A DNA stretch of 64,000 nt from NCBI RefSeq assembly GCF_003688915.1, contig NZ_REFU01000005.1, forward strand, positions 19,283-83,282. Direction: 5' to 3'. Shown here piece after piece: positions 60,376-64,000 of this stretch. How positions within the stretch are numbered: position 1 is the stretch's first letter; each line of letters begins with the position of its first letter. The DNA comes from Rhodococcus sp. SBT000017. GTDB lineage: Bacteria > Actinomycetota > Actinomycetes > Mycobacteriales > Mycobacteriaceae. The notes beneath the pieces are model-generated. The model had not been told where the DNA came from. It saw only the letters and a list, made by a program, of their open reading frames with translations, and did not search any database. A program made the position numbers and the translations under genes.

Positions 60376-62058
60376 CCTCGATCTTGCATGAGGCCGATGT
60401 GTCGGCCTGAGCGGTTCGAGATTGCGGTTTTCGAGCTCGATGGTGACTTCGGGCGTGGTGACTCTGCCGATATCGTTCGGCTGGGCGCTCGGTTCCACTG
60501 TCCGAGACGGGTCTTTCGGGTCGATCGGTCGGTGGGTTGGGGTCAGGCGGGCGCGGGTAGCGCCGCCAACCGGGTCAGTGCGGTGATGATCAGGTCGGAC
60601 CAAGTCGCATCTTTGGATAGTCGCAGGTGGGTGCGACGGGCGTGGTTGGCGATGCGGCCGGCGATCGAGAAGATTCGCAGACGTAGCCGTTTCGGTTCCC
60701 ACCTGCGGGCGTCGTGGTCGGTGAAACCGAGCATCTGAGTCCACGCGGTGAGTTCGAGGGCGAGAGCGACGATGGCAAGCCAGATTCGGTTCTGGTCGAA
60801 CCCGTGCAGCGGAAGATTGCTCAGCCCAGTATCTTTCGCGATACGGATCCGGTCCTCGCAGCGGGCACGGCGGCGGTGCCGTAGTTCGAGGTCTTGAACT
60901 TTGCCTCGTACGGTGTTCGTGGCGAATGCAGTGAGCCGCAGTCCGTCGGTGTCGGTGAAGCGCAGTTGCGCACCGGGGTGCGGGCGTTCCTTCCTGATCA
61001 CCACACGCATCCCCGGTGGCCAGGTCGACAGGTCGAGGACGCCGGTGGCGTCGATGACCCATGCCCCGTCGCGGACCTGTTCTTCGGCGTCGACTGCGAC
61101 CGACCAGGCGTCATCGGGGACCTCGCTCAGCGCCGTGACCATGGCGTCGGTGAGTCCGAACCCGATCGAGTAGGAAACCCGTTGCTTGTGCAGCCAGGAC
61201 AGGTACGCGTGGCTGGCTCCGGCTCCATCGGTGCGGACCAGCACTTTCTTGCCGGGCCGGCTGCCGTTGGTGAACGTTAGTTGCGCGAGCGCGGCGCGGG
61301 TGACGTCGATGTGGTCGGCGGCGGTGTTCGAGCCGGCGTTGCCGGCGCGCAGCAGCGCGGCGACGGGCTCGCCGGTGCCGGACTGTCCGTGGTCGACGAA
61401 GGCGAGTAGTGGGTGAAAGCCGTACCCTCGCTTGTATGTCGGTGCTGCGAGCTCTTTGTCGGAGTGTGCGGTGACGAGGGTCGCATCGAGGTCGATGACG
61501 ATCGGATTGTCCGCGGTGATGTCGTGATCGGGTGCATGCTTGCCGGCATGTTTCCATGCCGATGCGCGTGCTGTCGCGCGGGCGGTGTCGATCGCGGTCA
61601 GCACTGCGGGTGCATCGGCGGCCAACGTGGCGATCAGTCTGGAGACGGTCGCATCGGACGGCACTTCCCCGAACACGCCGGTGTGCTCGCGCAGGGTCGC
61701 GATGTCGGCGAGGCAGTCGCCACCGAGCGCTAACGACACTGCGAGGTCGGTGATGATCTTGCCGGGATCGAACTGCGCCAACGGTTTCCGCCACGGCATC
61801 AATGCCGCGGACAGTTCGGAGCTCAGGCCTGTGACCTCAGCTGTTCGGAGCAGTGTCACCGCGCCGGCGTGCGACACGATTCCGGTTCCGGTGGCATCGA
61901 CGGACAAGGTCGGGTACGACGACGTAGACTTGCTCACCTGAAGGGTGCTCCTCGATCACGTGAATATTCAACCTTAGACAAGTCGAATTATCGCAGGTCG
62001 GAGCACCCTTCTTCAGTTTTGACACGGGACGAAGACAGATCACCATGAAAGCGCCAGG
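60376..62058 (-). mobile_element. IS1380-family insertion sequence, copy 2
   Basis: 1683 bp, same orientation and apparently the same sequence as copy 1, with its own 4-bp target duplication TTAG (60372-60375 and 62059-62062). The different duplications show two separate insertions and not one composite element. Confidence 0.92.
60543..61937 (-). CDS. IS1380-family transposase, copy 2
   Basis: 464 residues, identical in sequence to the copy 1 protein, intact and full length. Identity points to recent duplication, so the element is likely still able to move. Confidence 0.92.
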   Translation of the reverse strand: MSKSTSSYPTLSVDATGTGIVSHAGAVTLLRTAEVTGLSSELSAALMPWRKPLAQFDPGKIITDLAVSLALGGDCLADIATLREHTGVFGEVPSDATVSRLIATLAADAPAVLTAIDTARATARASAWKHAGKHAPDHDITADNPIVIDLDATLVTAHSDKELAAPTYKRGYGFHPLLAFVDHGQSGTGEPVAALLRAGNAGSNTAADHIDVTRAALAQLTFTNGSRPGKKVLVRTDGAGASHAYLSWLHKQRVSYSIGFGLTDAMVTALSEVPDDAWSVAVDAEEQVRDGAWVIDATGVLDLSTWPPGMRVVIRKERPHPGAQLRFTDTDGLRLTAFATNTVRGKVQDLELRHRRRARCEDRIRIAKDTGLSNLPLHGFDQNRIWLAIVALALELTAWTQMLGFTDHDARRWEPKRLRLRIFSIAGRIANHARRTHLRLSKDATWSDLIITALTRLAALPAPA

Positions 62059-62234
62059 TTAGGCGACTGCTGTCCGCCCCGCACGACGCCGATGTGAATG
62101 GTGTCGGGACGCGAAGTAGTGGAAGTCGTAAAGACCCCCTCAGACCTGGGACGGTGCGACTTCTCCGCTGGTCAAAATTCAGCGACTGACCGACGGTCAG
62201 CTCCGCGCGGCACTATCGTCCGAGGATGATCTAC

Positions 62235-62531
62235 ATGGATTCGTCATCGTGCGCAGCGTTCGCTGGTGCGATCCCTTTCCTTCTCGTCACGGGTGTTCTC
62301 GACCAGGCGTGGGTGGAGAAGAACCGGTTGTACGGAAACAAAAGATCCAGGGGCGCTTACAAGGCCCTGATCGGTGCCGCGATGTTCGGCCTATGGGCTG
62401 CATTGTGGGGAACGTTGATCGGCGGGTTTCACGGGTACTTCGCTGCGTTGGTCATAATACCTGCGGGCATAACGACAGGAGCATTGATGATGATCCTGTC
62501 GGCGCATGTCGAGCCTGAAGCGGATGCGTAA
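62235..62531 (+). CDS. Small two- or three-helix membrane protein
   Basis: 98 residues from ATG at 62235 (GAGG 9-10 nt upstream); ATG at 62226 is too close to that site. Hydrophobic segments lie at about 3-22, 45-64 and 68-88. No family recognised. It follows IS copy 2 by 176 nt, in which I see no other feature. Confidence 0.55.
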   Translation: MDSSSCAAFAGAIPFLLVTGVLDQAWVEKNRLYGNKRSRGAYKALIGAAMFGLWAALWGTLIGGFHGYFAALVIIPAGITTGALMMILSAHVEPEADA

Positions 62532-62574
62532 CGCGGGGTACACCTAAGGCCCGGTCAGGTGCAGTGCCGCTCAC

Positions 62575-62982
62575 TTAACTGGGCGATGCACGTTCGACCA
62601 GGATCGGTTTACGGCGATCTAGGTGAATTACTCTTCGGGTCTGTCTGTCGACCGACTCGTGCACAACTACTGTCACAGTGTCGGCGTGAACGTCTTCAAT
62701 GCGAAGCGCGGTGTGCCTGGATGTCACGGGACCGCCACCTGACGCGGGGAATCCGGTGACCTCGAACGAGTCGCCCTTACGGATGTTCTCCGGGTCAATG
62801 ACAATCGTTGAGGGTGTGCTTGTCGGGGGTGTTCGCGGTATGTCTGCGCCGCACGTCTTGCAGACCCGATCGCCAGTGGCCGATCCAAGGAAGTACTCCT
62901 TGGACGTTTCGGGGTGTGCGCAGGGCGGATTACCCTTCGCAATCCAATCCTTCTGTAGCTTTGCTGCTTCTTCTGATTGCAT
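62575..62982 (-). CDS. Small zinc-binding hypothetical protein
   Basis: This 135-residue protein has a PPCAHPE motif and RVCKTCGAD (CxxC) in the first 50 residues, which form a probable zinc site. The C-terminal 70 residues are a beta-rich domain (DSFEVTGFPASGGG). ATG at 62982 is used; a GTG 9 nt upstream is possible. No family recognised. Between it and the next gene (63227) I see nothing. Confidence 0.58.
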   Translation of the reverse strand: MQSEEAAKLQKDWIAKGNPPCAHPETSKEYFLGSATGDRVCKTCGADIPRTPPTSTPSTIVIDPENIRKGDSFEVTGFPASGGGPVTSRHTALRIEDVHADTVTVVVHESVDRQTRRVIHLDRRKPILVERASPS

Positions 62983-63226
62983 GCGCCACACACTATGTGG
63001 CTACGGCGCAGGGCGTTCACGTAAACGCGGACACAGCACGACGAAAAGTCCTGGTGGGGGCTATCCGATATCCAAGTACCGGGCTGGTGACGATGTCCCC
63101 GACATCAGTGCTTTCGCGTTGGACCGAATACATGCGTTGATACGCCCATGCTTAGGCGCAACCTTGCGAGTATCGGGCCCCGGGTGAACCATCACCGCGC
63201 CGAGATGCGTTGCCAGTTCATCGCGG

Positions 63227-63805
63227 TCAGGGTTCTGTGTGGGAGACCTGGTTGCGGGCGTTCTTCCGCCGGCGGGGAACGTCGATGGGATATGCCTCGA
63301 GCAGGGCGCGTTGATCGGCTCCGAGCGCTTCGATGCAGCGGGTGAGCGGGTCCGGCTCATCGGCCGCCCCGGCGAGCGACGGATCGCTCGCAGTTGTTTG
63401 GCGTTCCGCTGATAGGACGTTCTGAAAAACGTCGTTTGCGTCCATATAGAGGGCGCTGGTCATGTCCGACAGCAGCACTGTGTGCCTCAGGGCGCGGAGC
63501 TTCTGAACGGAGAGCACTGCGGGCTCGTACCAGGGTGCAATCTGATCGAACTGCTCGCGGCTCGACCCACGTGTCCGGAGTCGGTCTTGAAACGGCACGT
63601 GGAAGGTGTAGCGCTGCACACTATCGGTGGCGTCGAGGAAAGCTTGCCTGAATGAGTCGAGCGCGGCGTAGTTGGCGTCGTGAGCCTTCTGCAGCGCACT
63701 GAGCTTTGCGGCGTAGCGCGTGGCGTTCCGAGCCACACCGGCCGCACTCAGCACCGCGATCGCTGCGATCGCAGCGGTGAGCACAGGGATCAGCAAAGGG
63801 AACAT
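63227..63805 (-). CDS. Membrane-anchored hypothetical protein
   Basis: This 192-residue protein has an N-terminal transmembrane helix (about 3-24, LLIPVLTAAIAAIAVLSAAG) followed by a long helical, possibly coiled-coil, cytoplasmic region. No family recognised; the start lacks a clear ribosome site. The last 195 bases of the window to its right hold no supported gene. Confidence 0.58.
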   Translation of the reverse strand: MFPLLIPVLTAAIAAIAVLSAAGVARNATRYAAKLSALQKAHDANYAALDSFRQAFLDATDSVQRYTFHVPFQDRLRTRGSSREQFDQIAPWYEPAVLSVQKLRALRHTVLLSDMTSALYMDANDVFQNVLSAERQTTASDPSLAGAADEPDPLTRCIEALGADQRALLEAYPIDVPRRRKNARNQVSHTEP

Positions 63806-64000
63806 TCGGTCGATACTAGGTAGCTGCTGAGGTCCACCCGTGCCGCCTCGTCGCTCCGGGGTCGATCTCGTATGGCCGGGCGTGGCGCTGTGCGGCTTTG
63901 CGGCCGGTCCTGGTAGTCAGGTGCCGGGGTTGTCGTCGCGGGGCTGCTCAGGCTCCCTCTGGTCGTGATCTGTGCTGTTGCTATCGGGTTCACCGTCGTT

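Noticed and set aside
55442..62058. A composite transposon formed by the two IS copies
   Set aside because: Each copy has its own 4-bp target duplication, and the outer flanks CTAG and TTAG do not match each other.
63790..63993. Leftward 67-codon frame at the window end
   Set aside because: Low-complexity Pro/Arg/Thr product overlapping a better gene; no ribosome site.

Overview
High-GC actinobacterial DNA, most likely from a large linear plasmid of a Rhodococcus close to R. fascians (Rhodococcoides). Three things suggest this. The left end carries genes in the order I recall for the att virulence locus of plasmid pFiD188. The middle carries a Gram-positive conjugation locus. The right half has a rep-parA-parB block followed by a pair resembling the telomere proteins (Tap/Tpg) of linear actinomycete replicons. 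The organism assignment is inference; no rRNA or tRNA gene is present.

Layout. (1) 0.1-11.6 kb: att-type locus. A leftward run of overlapping genes encodes an ArgJ-like transacetylase, an AMP-forming ligase, an Fe(II)/2-oxoglutarate oxygenase of the clavaminate-synthase type, a beta-lactam-synthetase-like enzyme, a crotonase, a formyltransferase, ArgG-like and ArgH-like enzymes and a LysE-type exporter. A LysR regulator is divergent. The set looks like a pathway that builds and exports an arginine-derived, perhaps beta-lactam-like, signal. (2) 11.6-16.2 kb: defence and stability genes: a RES/Xre toxin-antitoxin pair, a HicA-like toxin with an unusual HTH partner under a palindromic operator, an EVE-like/HNH nuclease and a DnaQ-like exonuclease. 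(3) 16.4-36.0 kb: conjugation locus in two divergent arms. The leftward arm has an FtsK-type ATPase, a MinD-like ATPase, secreted and membrane proteins. The rightward arm has small membrane proteins, VirB4-like, VirB6-like and TcpC/VirB8-like proteins, a three-domain wall hydrolase and lipoproteins. They flank a 1.1-kb non-coding centre full of repeats. No relaxase is seen.

(4) 36.1-39.6 kb: an alpha/beta hydrolase, two XRE regulators and a PAS-like protein. (5) 39.7-45.7 kb: a tightly overlapping eight-gene operon headed by a WhiB protein and encoding a secreted cutinase-like esterase and a secreted HNH nuclease, closed by terminator hairpins. (6) 45.7-53.0 kb: replication and maintenance block: Rep candidate, a repeat-rich gap, ParA, ParB-like, DUF2637 membrane protein, a Tap-like protein with family-B polymerase-like motifs, and a Tpg-like protein. 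(7) 53.1-64 kb: accessory end with a lipoprotein, an SOS-boxed imuA-like gene lacking imuB, two copies of a 1683-bp IS1380-family element with separate target duplications, secreted proteins between them, and small hypothetical genes.

Function names come from motif reading and memory of families; no database search was run.
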